Under the pieces are notes generated by a model, which was not told the origin of the DNA, ran no database searches, and saw only the letters and a program-made list of their open reading frames with translations. From Gaiellasilicea sp963707575 (lineage in GTDB: Bacteria > Actinomycetota > Thermoleophilia > Gaiellales > Gaiellaceae): DNA of 64,000 nucleotides. Both the position numbers and the translations under genes were made by a program. The stretch is taken from NCBI GenBank assembly GCA_963707575.1, contig OY970171.1, forward strand, positions 434,001-498,000. Direction: 5' to 3'. The first letter of the stretch is position 1. Each line of letters opens with the position of its first letter. Positions 25,960-35,037 of the stretch are shown here, in pieces.

Positions 25960-26630
25960 GTCAGGGTCTGGACGAGGCTGCGGTAGGCGTCGGACGGGTC
26001 CCCGGCGGCGAAGATCCCGCTGCCGACGACGAGCAGGTCGGCACCCGCCTCGCGGAGCGCGCGGATGTTCTCCTGCTTCACGCCGCCGTCGACCTGGACG
26101 TAGCAGTCGACCAGGCCGCGCAACCGCTCGATCCGCTCGAAGGCGTCCTCCATCAGCTCCTGCCCGGAGTAGCCCGGGACGATCGACATGCAGAGGCAGA
26201 GGTCGGCACCGGTGTTGGCCGCTTCGGCGGCCACGTCCACCTCGGTGTCGGGGTTGAAGGCGACGCCGACCCCGAGGCCGTGCTCCCGCGCCTGTGCGAT
26301 CACGGCGCCCGGGTCGGGTGCGACCTCGACGTGGAAGGTGACGCTGTCGCCGCCCGACTCGGCGATTTCGGCGAAGTGGTGCACCGGGTCGTCGACCATC
26401 AGGTGGCAGTCGAGCACCCCGCCGGCTGCGTGGATCATCGGCGCGATCGAGCGCAGCACGACCGGCCCGATCGTCACCGGGGGCACGAAGTGGCCGTCGC
26501 CGACGTCGAAGTGGAAGACGCGCGCGCCGCCGTCCAGGAGCGCCTGGATCTGCTCCCCGAGCCTCGCGAAGTCGGCCGCGTAGAGCGACGGCTCCACCTC
26601 GACCGTCCGCACCCAGTCGCGCCACGTCAC
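25956..26630 (-). CDS. rpe: Ribulose-phosphate 3-epimerase
   Basis: Interconverts ribulose 5-phosphate and xylulose 5-phosphate; ribulose 5-phosphate is also the substrate of RibB in the same operon. 224 residues, TIM barrel with EPSLYAADFARLGEQI (family PSILAADF), HFDVGDGHFVPPVTIGP (metal/catalytic HxDxxDxxFVP), CHLMVDDP, SIVPGYSGQ (family V.PGF.GQ) and QVDGGV. The start is GTG at 26630, ten bases after rsmB; no other start gives the full first strand. Confidence 0.94.
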   Translation of the reverse strand: MTWRDWVRTVEVEPSLYAADFARLGEQIQALLDGGARVFHFDVGDGHFVPPVTIGPVVLRSIAPMIHAAGGVLDCHLMVDDPVHHFAEIAESGGDSVTFHVEVAPDPGAVIAQAREHGLGVGVAFNPDTEVDVAAEAANTGADLCLCMSIVPGYSGQELMEDAFERIERLRGLVDCYVQVDGGVKQENIRALREAGADLLVVGSGIFAAGDPSDAYRSLVQTLT

Positions 26631-26640
26631 GGGCTCGATC

Positions 26641-27864
26641 TTAGAGCCGCCGCAGCCGGGCGACGAAGAAGCCGCTCGTCGCGTGCACGTGCGGCAGCGT
26701 CTGCAGGAACTCGGGACGCCTCGTGTGACGGAACTGCTGCCACTCCTCGATCGGCTCGACCTCGAGACCCCCGGCCTCGACGGCCGCGTCCACCACGGAC
26801 TCGCTCTCGTCCGCATTGACCGTGCAGACCGAGTAGACGAGCGTGCCGCCCGGACGCACGCGCACCGCGGCCGCGCGCAGCAGCTCGGCCTGGAGCTCCG
26901 GGAGCGGGCGCGAGCGCCAGCGGAGGTCCGCCCGCGTCGCGAGCACGCCGAGCCCCGAGCAGGGCGCGTCGACGAGTGCGCGATCGAAGCCGTCGAGCTC
27001 GGGCGGCAGGTCGCGCCCGTCCGCGTGGACGACGCGCACGTCGTCCCGGCCCAGGCGGCGCAGGTTCTCCTCCAGCTCGCGCACGCGACCCTCGTTCGCC
27101 TCGACGGCGACCACCTCGCCCGCGAGCATGGACGTCTTGCCGCCGGGCGCGGCGCAGACGTCGAGGATCCGCTCGCCTGCCTGGGCACCGACACAGAGCC
27201 CGGCCACCTGCGACCCGCGGCTCTGCGGCCAGATCCGGCCGGCGGCGAGTGCGTCGTCGTCCACCCGCTCGACCACGTACGCGCCGGGCACGTCCGTAGC
27301 CGTCCCGTCCGGGGCCAGCCCCCGGACGTGTCTCACGACGACAGGTGGCGGCTCGTTCTGCGCCCGCATCAGCGCCAGCGCCTCCGCCTCCCCGAGATCG
27401 CGCCGCCAGACGTCCCAGATCCAGTCCGGATAGGAGTGCTTGAGCGGGCCCTCCGGGAGCGAGGCGAGCAGCGGGGCGAGGCCGTCGGCGAGCCGGCGCA
27501 GCACCGCGTTCGTGAAGGGGACTGCACGCTCGAGCCGGGCGCGGCGCACGAGCTCGACCGACTCGTTCACCGCCGCGTAGCGCGGCACGCCGTCCAGGTA
27601 CCCGAGCTGGTAGGCGCCCAGCCGCAGTGCCGCGCGGACGGGTGGGTCGAGCTTCCGCACGGGCCGCTTGCCGAGCGTCTCGATCCCGTGGTCGAGGGTG
27701 CGCATGCGCTGAACGGCGCCGAACGCCAGCCGGCGCGCGAGCGCGCGGTCGCGCTCGTCGAGCTGCTCCGAGGCCGTGCGGAGGGCACGGTCGGCGTACG
27801 CGTCCTCCTCGAAGACGCGCAGCAGCACCTCGTAGGCCGCGCGCCGCGCGGGCGCGACCGTCAT
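26641..27864 (-). CDS. rsmB: 16S rRNA (cytosine-967-C5)-methyltransferase RsmB
   Basis: 407 residues: an N-terminal NusB-like helical domain (ARRAAYEVLLRVFEEDAYAD...) followed by the SAM methyltransferase domain with DVCAAPGGKTSMLA, the motif IV cysteine in DAPCSGLG and the catalytic cysteine in YSVCTVN. Both cysteines required by m5C RNA methyltransferases are present. It overlaps fmt by four bases; the def-fmt-rsmB-rpe order is a common bacterial arrangement. Confidence 0.95.
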   Translation of the reverse strand: MTVAPARRAAYEVLLRVFEEDAYADRALRTASEQLDERDRALARRLAFGAVQRMRTLDHGIETLGKRPVRKLDPPVRAALRLGAYQLGYLDGVPRYAAVNESVELVRRARLERAVPFTNAVLRRLADGLAPLLASLPEGPLKHSYPDWIWDVWRRDLGEAEALALMRAQNEPPPVVVRHVRGLAPDGTATDVPGAYVVERVDDDALAAGRIWPQSRGSQVAGLCVGAQAGERILDVCAAPGGKTSMLAGEVVAVEANEGRVRELEENLRRLGRDDVRVVHADGRDLPPELDGFDRALVDAPCSGLGVLATRADLRWRSRPLPELQAELLRAAAVRVRPGGTLVYSVCTVNADESESVVDAAVEAGGLEVEPIEEWQQFRHTRRPEFLQTLPHVHATSGFFVARLRRL

Positions 27865-28652
27865 CGGAGGCCGCGGAGAAAGGCCTCGTACGGCATCCGG
27901 CGGCCGCCCTCGGGCTGCACCTCGACGGGCACGAGGCGCCCGTCCTCGACGCGGGCGCGCCAGATCGTGACGCGGCGGCCGTCGAGCTCCGCGCGGGCGC
28001 CGATGTGAGGGGCGAGCGCGCGGATCCGGTTCAGGCTCTCCTCCCCGGGTGCGGTCAGGTCGAGCTCGCGGTCGGCGGCTTCGATCTTCGCGGCGTACGT
28101 CACCCCCTCGTCGGGCTGCGGGGTGAAGGTCGGCGAGGGCAGGACCTCGTCGAGCAGCTCCACCGCGAGCGCCGCGCTGCGGGCGAACACGGTGCCGGCG
28201 TCGTCGTCGGAGCCGACGGCGAAGGCCCGCTGCGCCGCGATCGGGCCGGCGTCGAGCTCCTTGACGGTCTCGTGGATCGTCACCCCCGTCTCGTTGTCGC
28301 CGGCGAGCAACGCGCGCTCGACGGGAGCGGCGCCCCGCCAGCGCGGCAGCAGCGACGGGTGGACGTTCAACCAGAGGCCGCGCTCGAGCAGCTCGTCCGG
28401 GATCAGCAGCCCGTACGCGCAGACGACGACCGTGTCGACGGGCAGCTCGAGCTCCCCGGTCGGCCGGTCGGGCTGGAGCACCGGGATGCCGAGTGCCTCC
28501 GCCCTCACCTTGGCGGGCGGCGGAGCCAGCCTGCGCCCGCGGCCCGCAGGGCGGTCCGGTCGCGTCAGGAGGGCGGCCACGTCGTGTCGAGCAGCCAACC
28601 CCTCGAGAACGTCCGCGCCGAACGGCGCCGTGGCCGCGACCATCAGCTTCAC
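27861..28652 (-). CDS. fmt: Methionyl-tRNA formyltransferase
   Basis: Formylates initiator Met-tRNA. 263 residues, shorter than the usual 305-315, mainly through compact loops and a trimmed C-terminal domain. Conserved elements: AYGLLIPDELL, the formyl-transfer core LNVHPSLLPRWRGAAP (Asn and His), VTIHETVKELDAGPI (Asp) and a C-terminal tRNA-binding beta domain beginning near residue 185. It works with def, 13 bases upstream, which removes the formyl group later. Confidence 0.94.
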   Translation of the reverse strand: MKLMVAATAPFGADVLEGLAARHDVAALLTRPDRPAGRGRRLAPPPAKVRAEALGIPVLQPDRPTGELELPVDTVVVCAYGLLIPDELLERGLWLNVHPSLLPRWRGAAPVERALLAGDNETGVTIHETVKELDAGPIAAQRAFAVGSDDDAGTVFARSAALAVELLDEVLPSPTFTPQPDEGVTYAAKIEAADRELDLTAPGEESLNRIRALAPHIGARAELDGRRVTIWRARVEDGRLVPVEVQPEGGRRMPYEAFLRGLR

Positions 28653-28665
28653 GGCTGGAGGCTAA

Positions 28666-29253
28666 CTACAGCGAAGGGTCGCGCCGCAGCGTCGCGAGCG
28701 CGCCACGGCGCGACTCGGCGTCGGTGCGCTCGATCATGAGCGTGCCGTCGAGATGGTCGAGCTCGTGCTGGACGACGCGGGCCGGCAACTCCTCCAGCTC
28801 GAGCCGCAGCGGCTTCCCCTCCAGATCCTGGCCCTCGAGCGTGACGGTCAGGCTGCGCTCCACGGGCACGAGCACGCCCTGGAGCGACAGGCAGCCCTCG
28901 TCGGCGCTCTCGGTCTCCTCGGAGCGGGCTGTGATCCGCGGGTTGACGACGGCGCGGGCCTCGTCCTCCTCGTCCGCCTGGAAGACGAACAGCCGCTGGA
29001 GCACGCCGACCTGCGTCGCCGCGAGCCCGACGCCGCGAGCATCGTGCATCAGCTCGGTCATTCTCAACGCCAGCCGGGCGAGCGTCTCGTCGAAACGGTC
29101 GACCTCGTGCGCACGCATCCGCAGCACGGCGTCCGGGTACTGCCGGATCTGCGCCAGCGCGACCCGCCGCCGAAGTGCGCGCTCGGCCTCGTCTCGCGCG
29201 TCCTGAGCCTCGTCCTCGAGCTCGTCGGGGTACGCGTCGCTCTCAGCCGCCAT
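28666..29253 (-). CDS. def: Peptide deformylase
   Basis: Zinc/iron metallo-hydrolase that removes the N-formyl group from new proteins. All three motifs are present: GVGLAATQVG, EGCLSLQGV and the metal motif QHELDHLDG. About 45 acidic residues (ESDAYPDELEDEAQDARDE) precede the usual N-terminus IRQYPDAVLRM. I choose ATG at 29253; a GTG further up (29292) would add 13 residues. It lies upstream of fmt in the same direction. Confidence 0.94.
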   Translation of the reverse strand: MAAESDAYPDELEDEAQDARDEAERALRRRVALAQIRQYPDAVLRMRAHEVDRFDETLARLALRMTELMHDARGVGLAATQVGVLQRLFVFQADEEDEARAVVNPRITARSEETESADEGCLSLQGVLVPVERSLTVTLEGQDLEGKPLRLELEELPARVVQHELDHLDGTLMIERTDAESRRGALATLRRDPSL

Positions 29254-29327
29254 GGCGCCGAGTGTAGCCACCGAGACCTCCGGCTCCGTCACTCCAATGA
29301 GGGATGCGTCGGCTGATCGGTAAACAC

Positions 29328-31244
29328 CTAGACGGATTGGGGGTCCACGTCGACGACCGCGTTGACGCCGGCCTTGCGCATGGCCGGAGCGGCGCCGGCG
29401 AGCAGCCGAGCGACCTGCTCCGCGAGCGCCCGCGGCCGCTCCGTCTTGGCGAGTAGCTGCGCACGATGGCGGCCGCGGAGGCGGAGGAGCGGCGCGGGTC
29501 CGAGCAGCTCGCCGCCACCGATGCCCTCCCGGAGCTCGCGGAGGAGCCGCTCCGGCGAGGTCGTCTCCGGGCCGGTGGCGACGACGGAGACGAGGTGACG
29601 GAACGGCGGGTAGCCGAGCTCGCGCCGTCGACCCAGCTCCTCGGCGAGGAAGCCGGCGACGTCATGCCGGGCCGCGAAGGCGAGCGGTGTGGCGTCGGGC
29701 TGGAAGGTCTGCACGATCACCTTCCCCGGCGCGTCGCGGCCGCTGCGGCCGGCGAGCTGGGTGACGAGCTGGAACGTCCGCTCCTCGGCCCGGAAGTCCG
29801 GCAGCGAGAGCCCCGTGTCGGCGTCGACGACGGCAGCGAGCGAGACCCCGGGGAAGTGATGGCCCTTCGCGACCATCTGCGTCCCGATCAGGACGGCGCG
29901 GTCGGCGGCGCCGAACCGCTCGAGCGCGTCGTGCAGCGCCCCACGCTTCCCGGCGGTGTCCGCGTCCAGCCTGATCCGCTCGAGCTCCGGCACGCGCTTG
30001 GCGAGCTCCGACTCCAGGCGCTGCGTGCCGGCGCCGATCCGGGCGAGCTCGATCGAACCGCAGGCGGGGCACTCCGCCGGAACGTCCTCCGAGAAGCCGC
30101 AGTGGTGGCAATGCAGGCGGCCGTCACTGTGCAGCGTCAGGGCGACGTCGCACAGCCCGCAGCGGCGCGAGACACCGCACGCGCGGCAGTGCAGCGCCGG
30201 CGCAACGCCGCGCCTGTTCAGCAGCAGGATCGCCTTGCCGCCGTCCTGGGCGACCGCACCGAGCTCGGCGAGCAGCGGCGCCGAGAGCGGGTAGCCCGCC
30301 TCCCGCCGGAGGTCGACGATCCTGACGGTCGGCATCGGCGCGCCGAGCCGCGTGCCGAGCTGAAGCCGCTCGAGCCGCTCCCAGCTCTCCGGCCGCGGCG
30401 TCGCGCTGCCGTACACCGCGACGGCGCCCTCGAGCGCAGCCCGCTTCGCGGCGACCGTCCGGGCGTCGTAGCGCGGATCCGACTCCTGCTTGTACGACGA
30501 GTCGTGCTCCTCGTCGACGCAGACGAGCCCGAGACTCGGCACAGGGGCGAAGATCGCCGAGCGGGCGCCGACGACGATCGGGGCCTCGCCGGCCACGATC
30601 CGCTCGCGCTCGTCGCGCCGCTCCGCGTCCGTGAGCCCGGAGTGGAGCACGGCGATCCGGTCGCCGAAGCGGGCGCGGAAGCGGCCGAGCGTCTGTGGGG
30701 TGAGCGCGATCTCTGGCACGAGCACGATCGCGCCTCGGCCCCGCGCCAGCGCCGCCGCGCACGCCTGGAGATAGACCTCGGTCTTGCCGCTGCCCGTCGC
30801 GCCGCCGAGGAGCAGGTGCCCGCCTCCCGCCTCGAGCAGCTCCGCGATCCTCGCCACGGCGGCCGTCTGCGGCGCCGTCAGCTCCGCCGGCTCGGCCTCT
30901 CCCGCCAGGCCGTCCCCGAGGGCTCTGCGCTCGCCCCGGCGCGCACGCAGCCGGGGCGCCACGAGCTCGAGCGCCCGGGCGGGCGTCGAGCCGTAGTAGC
31001 CCGCGACCCAGAGCGCGAGGTCGACGAGCGCCGGCGGCAGCTCGTAGAGCACGCGGTCGATCGGCGCTGCCGTGATCCCCGGTGGTGCCTCGACGCCCGT
31101 CTCCACGACCACCCCGCGCGCCGCGCCGCGGCCGAAGCGAATCGCGACAACGGCTCCCTTCCCCACTCCCTCGGGCACGGAGTAGGTGAACGGCCGCGCA
31201 ACCGAGCGCGAGGAGACCAGCGGGTAGACCGAGGCGAGTGGCAC
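29328..31244 (-). CDS. priA: Primosomal protein N' (replication restart helicase PriA)
   Basis: 638-residue PriA. N-terminal 3'-DNA-binding domain, Walker A GGATGSGKTEVYLQA, Walker B LVCVDEEHDSSYKQ, GSATPRPESW, and the zinc-binding insert with cysteine pairs CRAC, CGLC, CHHC and CPAC between helicase motifs, followed by IGTQMVAKGHHFPGV and QLAGRSGR. All helicase motifs and zinc cysteines appear intact, whereas many actinobacterial PriA proteins lack helicase motifs. It heads the priA-def-fmt-rsmB-rpe-rib series. Confidence 0.95.
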   Translation of the reverse strand: MPLASVYPLVSSRSVARPFTYSVPEGVGKGAVVAIRFGRGAARGVVVETGVEAPPGITAAPIDRVLYELPPALVDLALWVAGYYGSTPARALELVAPRLRARRGERRALGDGLAGEAEPAELTAPQTAAVARIAELLEAGGGHLLLGGATGSGKTEVYLQACAAALARGRGAIVLVPEIALTPQTLGRFRARFGDRIAVLHSGLTDAERRDERERIVAGEAPIVVGARSAIFAPVPSLGLVCVDEEHDSSYKQESDPRYDARTVAAKRAALEGAVAVYGSATPRPESWERLERLQLGTRLGAPMPTVRIVDLRREAGYPLSAPLLAELGAVAQDGGKAILLLNRRGVAPALHCRACGVSRRCGLCDVALTLHSDGRLHCHHCGFSEDVPAECPACGSIELARIGAGTQRLESELAKRVPELERIRLDADTAGKRGALHDALERFGAADRAVLIGTQMVAKGHHFPGVSLAAVVDADTGLSLPDFRAEERTFQLVTQLAGRSGRDAPGKVIVQTFQPDATPLAFAARHDVAGFLAEELGRRRELGYPPFRHLVSVVATGPETTSPERLLRELREGIGGGELLGPAPLLRLRGRHRAQLLAKTERPRALAEQVARLLAGAAPAMRKAGVNAVVDVDPQSV

Positions 31245-31296
31245 ACGCCGAGGCTACTCGGCACCCCGGCGTGCGCCGATCTGCCGTCTTGCTGCT

Positions 31297-31312
31297 GTAA
31301 GGTTCGCCTTAC
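31297..31312. promoter_or_regulatory. Palindromic operator 1 of the iron-transport operon
   Basis: GTAAGGTTCGCCTTAC: perfect 6-base arms with a 4-base spacer, directly touching the ATG of the ABC ATPase gene. The same dyad with one base changed recurs at 32336-32351. The arms resemble the AGG/CCT half-sites of DtxR/IdeR-type boxes, and a DtxR-family regulator closes the operon. A TAAGGT within it could double as a -10 element. Confidence 0.75.
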
Positions 31313-32332
31313 ATGAGCTGCGGGATGATCTGCGTCCACGGCGTCTCGAAGCGCTTCGGAGCCGTCACGGCCGTCGACGCAGCCGACCTCTGCGTCGGGC
31401 GCGGGGAGTTCGTGGCGCTGCTCGGCCCCTCGGGCTGCGGGAAGACGACGTTGCTCCGGCTCGTGGCCGGCTTCGAGCAGCCCGATCTCGGCGAGGTGAA
31501 GATCGGCGACCGGGTCGTGGCCGACTCGAGCACATGGGTCGTGCCCGAGCGGCGCCGCGTCGGCATGGTCTTCCAGGACTACGCGCTCTTTCCGCACCTG
31601 ACCGTCGCCGAGAACGTGGGCTTCGGCCTACCGCGGCGGGAGCGGAGTGCGCGGGTCCCGATCGTGCTCGCACTCGTCGACCTGTCGGGGTTGGGCAGGC
31701 GGTATCCGCACGAGCTCTCGGGTGGGCAGCAGCAGCGCGTTGCGCTCGCCCGTGCACTCGCGCCGAATCCCGAGCTGGTCCTGCTCGACGAGCCGTGGTC
31801 GAACATCGATCCGCACCTGCGCGCGTCCATGCGCGACGAGCTCGCGCGGATCCTGCGCTCGATCGGGGTCACCGTCGTCCTCGTCACGCACGACCGGGAG
31901 GAGGCGTTCTCGCTCGCCGACCGGATCGCGATCATGCGCACCGGCACTGTCGTGCAGGAGGGCTCGCCGGAGGAGATCTACCTCGAGCCCGCCGACCGCT
32001 GGGCGGCCGAATTCGTCGGCGCCGGCAACTTCCTGCCCGGCACACTCGAGGACGGCATCGTGCAGACGACCGTCGGCCGGTTCCCTGCGCTGAACGCGAA
32101 CGGGGCGACCGACGTCGAGGTGCTGATCAGGCCGGAGCTGCTGGAGCTCCAGCCGGACCCGCTCGGGCCGGCTGAGGTGGTCGCCCGCGAGTTCCGCGGC
32201 CACGACGTCTTCTACCGCGTGCTCCTGGACGGCGTCGAGCTCGTCTCACAGCGGCCCTCGAACGAGGTCGTACCGCTCGGGGCGCGCGTCACCGTGCGGC
32301 CGCACGCCTCACGCGTCACCGTCTTCTCCTGA
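31313..32332 (+). CDS. Ferric iron ABC transporter, ATP-binding protein (FbpC-like)
   Basis: 339-residue ATPase of an iron(III) importer. Walker A GPSGCGKTT (38-46), Q-loop VFQDYALFPHLTV, signature LSGGQQQ (135-141), Walker B LVLLDEP (155-161), switch His in LVTHDREEA, and a C-terminal regulatory TOBE-like domain. It is first gene of a plus-strand operon with binding protein, permease and DtxR-type regulator. The start ATG at 31313 abuts the operator; a second ATG at 31325 is possible. No clear Shine-Dalgarno is present, so translation may be leaderless. Confidence 0.93.
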   Translation: MSCGMICVHGVSKRFGAVTAVDAADLCVGRGEFVALLGPSGCGKTTLLRLVAGFEQPDLGEVKIGDRVVADSSTWVVPERRRVGMVFQDYALFPHLTVAENVGFGLPRRERSARVPIVLALVDLSGLGRRYPHELSGGQQQRVALARALAPNPELVLLDEPWSNIDPHLRASMRDELARILRSIGVTVVLVTHDREEAFSLADRIAIMRTGTVVQEGSPEEIYLEPADRWAAEFVGAGNFLPGTLEDGIVQTTVGRFPALNANGATDVEVLIRPELLELQPDPLGPAEVVAREFRGHDVFYRVLLDGVELVSQRPSNEVVPLGARVTVRPHASRVTVFS

Positions 32333-32335
32333 TCA

Positions 32336-32351
32336 GTAAGGTGCGCCTTAC
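32336..32351. promoter_or_regulatory. Palindromic operator 2 of the iron-transport operon
   Basis: GTAAGGTGCGCCTTAC, 15 of 16 bases identical to operator 1, placed three bases after the ATPase stop and 42 bases before the binding-protein start. It implies a second regulated promoter for the binding-protein gene, which is usually needed in excess over the other subunits. Confidence 0.75.
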
Positions 32352-32358
32352 ATCGCTG

Positions 32359-32374
32359 CTACGGCGCCCCTTAC
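32359..32374. promoter_or_regulatory. Degenerate third copy of the operator
   Basis: CTACGGCGCCCCTTAC matches the operator consensus at 11 of 16 positions and keeps the full right half-site CCTTAC. It starts 23 bases after operator 2, so both would lie on nearly the same face of the helix. Tandem occupancy by a metal-dependent repressor is plausible but unproven. Confidence 0.4.
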
Positions 32375-32393
32375 ACATGGAGGATCCATTCAG

Positions 32394-33446
32394 ATGAAGA
32401 GCTTGATGCGGTCACTGGTCGCCGCGGGCGCGCTCGCGCTGCTCGCGGCCGGCTGCGGCGGCGACGACGGCGACGACGCAGCCGCGACTACGGCGCAGGA
32501 CGGTGGCGGGACGCTCGTGGTCTACTCGGGGCGCGAGGAGGAGCTCGTCGCGCCGCTGTTCGAGCGCTTCGAGCAGGAGACGGGCACCGACGTGGAGGTG
32601 CGTTACGCCGACAGCGCCGAGCTGGCTGCCACGATCGCGGAAGAGGGCGACAACTCGCCGGCCGACGTCTTCTTCGCCCAGGATCCGGGCTCGCTCGGCG
32701 CGGTCGAGGACCGTCTTGCGGAGCTGTCCGACGAGGTGCTCGATCGCGTCGACGAGCGCTTCCGCGACGACGACGGCCGCTGGGTGGGCACGTCCGGCCG
32801 CGCGAGGGTCGTCGTCTACAACACGGAGGCGCTCACGGAAGACGACGTGCCGGACTCCGTCTTCGACCTGACCGACCCGAAGTGGAAGGGCAAGATCGGG
32901 ATCGCGCCGACGAACGCGTCGTTTCAGGCCTTCGTGACGGCGATGCGGCTCGACGCGGGAGACGACCGCACGAGGGAGTGGCTCGAGGACCTGATGGAGA
33001 ACGACCCGAAGTTCTACGAGCGGAACACGCCGGTGGTAGAGGCGGCAGCCGCGGGCGAGATCGAGGTCGGGCTCGTCAACCACTACTACCTCTACCTCGT
33101 GAAGGCCGAGCAGGGCGAGGACACGCCGATCGCGAACAAGTTCCTCCCCGGCGACGATCCCGGTGCGCTCGTTAGCGTTGCGGGTGCAGGCGTGCTGGAA
33201 GGAGCCGACAACGCGGACGCGGCGGAGCAGTTCGTCGAGTTCCTGCTCTCCGACGAGTCCCAGCGCTTCTACACCGAGGAGGCCGAGGAGGCCGAGATCC
33301 CGCTTGTCGACGGGATCGAGCCGAAGGAAGGCGTGCCGTCGCTGGACGATCTCTCCGACTCCGGCCCCGACGTCGATCTCTCCTCGTTCGGCGAGGAGCT
33401 CGAGCGCACCCTCGAACTGCTGAACGAGACCGGTTACACGTCGTGA
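32394..33446 (+). CDS. Ferric iron ABC transporter, substrate-binding lipoprotein (FbpA-like)
   Basis: 350-residue extracytoplasmic binding protein. Lipoprotein signal peptide with lipobox LAAGC (Cys21) and a Gly/Asp-rich linker. The mature domain opens LVVYSGREEELVAPLFERFE, as in ferric-binding proteins, and has the paired iron-ligand tyrosines in NHYYLY (231-232). GGAGG lies at 32379-32383 upstream of the ATG. It captures Fe(III) or an Fe chelate and delivers it to the permease encoded next. Confidence 0.93.
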   Translation: MKSLMRSLVAAGALALLAAGCGGDDGDDAAATTAQDGGGTLVVYSGREEELVAPLFERFEQETGTDVEVRYADSAELAATIAEEGDNSPADVFFAQDPGSLGAVEDRLAELSDEVLDRVDERFRDDDGRWVGTSGRARVVVYNTEALTEDDVPDSVFDLTDPKWKGKIGIAPTNASFQAFVTAMRLDAGDDRTREWLEDLMENDPKFYERNTPVVEAAAAGEIEVGLVNHYYLYLVKAEQGEDTPIANKFLPGDDPGALVSVAGAGVLEGADNADAAEQFVEFLLSDESQRFYTEEAEEAEIPLVDGIEPKEGVPSLDDLSDSGPDVDLSSFGEELERTLELLNETGYTS

Positions 33447-33456
33447 ACCTCGCGCG

Positions 33457-35028
33457 ATGACGCGGTCGCGGGGAGGCCGGCGGGCGCCGCTCGCCCTCGT
33501 CCTCCCCGCGATCGCCGTCGTCGGGCTCGCGCTGCTGCCGCTCGTCTACCTCGTCCTGCGGGCGGCCGGCGGCGGCGGGAGCGGCTTCGAGCTCCTCTGG
33601 CGGCGGAACACGCTCGAGCTGCTCTGGAGCACGTGCCTGCTCGTCGTCGGCGTGACGGCCGCCTCGGTGGCGATCGGCGTCACGCTGGCCTGGCTCGTCA
33701 CCCGCACAGATCTTCCGGGCAGGCGGTTCTGGGCCGTCGCAGCCGCGTTGCCGCTGGTGATCCCGAGCTACGTGGCCGCGTTCTGCCTGCTCGGAGCGCT
33801 CGGCCCGCGTGGCCTGGCGCAACAGGTGCTCGGCGTCGAGCGCCTCCCAGAGATCTACGGCTTCTGGGGCGCACTCGGCGCGCTCACACTCTCGACGTAC
33901 CCCTACGTGCTGCTGCTCACCGCGGCTGCGCTCCGCGGCGCCGACCCGTCGCTGGAGGAGGCTGCGCGCGGGCTCGGCCGGCCCTCGCACGAGGTCTTCC
34001 GCCGCGTCACGTTGCCGGCCGTCCGTCCGGCGATCGGAGCCGGCGCAGTGCTGGTGGCGCTCTACACGCTGTCCGACTTCGGCGTCGTCTCGCTGATGCG
34101 CTACGACGCGCTCACGCGGGCGATCTACCTCCAGTACCGCTCGCTCTTCGACCGCACGCCGGCGGCGGTGCTGGCGCTCGTGCTCGTGGCGCTGACGGCG
34201 ATCGTGCTCATCCTGGAGGGACGCACGCGCCGACGCACGCACCGCAGTTCGCCGGGTGTCGCGCGGCAGCTGCAGCCTCATCCGCTCGGACGGTGGAAGG
34301 TGCCTGCACTCGCGTTCTGCTCGGCTGTGGTGGGGTGCTTCCTCGTCCTCCCGGCCACCGTACTCGTGGTCTGGCTCGCCCGCGGGCTCGATCGCACGGA
34401 CTGGCCCTGGAGCGAGGCGCTGAACTCGGTCTCGGCCTCCGCCCTGGCGGCCGGCGCGGCGGCGCTCGCCGCGCTCCCGGTCGCGATCCTCGCCAAGCGC
34501 CATCCCTCGCGGGGAACGCTCATGCTCGAGCGGCTCTCCTTCACCGGCAACGCGCTGCCGGGGATCGTGATCGCCCTCTCGCTCGTCTTCTTCGCCGCGA
34601 ACTACGCCAGCCCGGTCTACCAGAGCCTCGCGCTGCTCGTCTTCGCGTACGTCGTGCGCTTCCTCCCCCAGGCGCTCGCGGGCATCGAGTCGTCGCTCGC
34701 CGCCGTCAGCCCGCGGACGGAGGAGGCGGCGCGCGCGCTCGGGAGGGGGCCGATCTCGACGACGCTGAGCGTGACCGTCCCGTTGATCCGCTCGGGGATC
34801 CTGGCCGGCGCCGCGCTCGTCTTCCTCTCGTCGATGAAGGAGCTGCCGGCGACGCTGCTGCTGCGGCCGATCGGCTTCGACACCCTGGCCACCGACATCT
34901 GGCGCTTCACCTCGGTGGGTGCGTACTCGGAGGCCGCTCTGCCCGCGCTGCTCCTGATCGCCGTGTCGGCTCCGTTCGTCTACCTGCTCTCCGGCAGGCA
35001 CGAGCCGGAGGCGACCGAGCACGGCTAG
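33457..35028 (+). CDS. Ferric iron ABC transporter, fused permease (FbpB-like)
   Basis: 523-residue inner-membrane permease with about twelve transmembrane helices, made of two fused halves. Each half has the cytoplasmic EAA loop that contacts the ATPase: EEAARGLGRPSHEVFRRVTLP and EEAARALGRGPISTTLSVTVP. This two-domain layout is typical of FbpB/ThiP-like iron permeases. The start at 33457 follows the binding-protein stop by ten bases. Confidence 0.93.
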   Translation: MTRSRGGRRAPLALVLPAIAVVGLALLPLVYLVLRAAGGGGSGFELLWRRNTLELLWSTCLLVVGVTAASVAIGVTLAWLVTRTDLPGRRFWAVAAALPLVIPSYVAAFCLLGALGPRGLAQQVLGVERLPEIYGFWGALGALTLSTYPYVLLLTAAALRGADPSLEEAARGLGRPSHEVFRRVTLPAVRPAIGAGAVLVALYTLSDFGVVSLMRYDALTRAIYLQYRSLFDRTPAAVLALVLVALTAIVLILEGRTRRRTHRSSPGVARQLQPHPLGRWKVPALAFCSAVVGCFLVLPATVLVVWLARGLDRTDWPWSEALNSVSASALAAGAAALAALPVAILAKRHPSRGTLMLERLSFTGNALPGIVIALSLVFFAANYASPVYQSLALLVFAYVVRFLPQALAGIESSLAAVSPRTEEAARALGRGPISTTLSVTVPLIRSGILAGAALVFLSSMKELPATLLLRPIGFDTLATDIWRFTSVGAYSEAALPALLLIAVSAPFVYLLSGRHEPEATEHG

Positions 35029-35037
35029 AGTGGCGGC

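Noticed and set aside
31245..31296. FMN riboswitch controlling the riboflavin genes
   Set aside because: The rib genes are coupled to rpe and rsmB by 4-10-base junctions, and no RFN-like conserved segments are visible upstream of ribD, rpe or priA.
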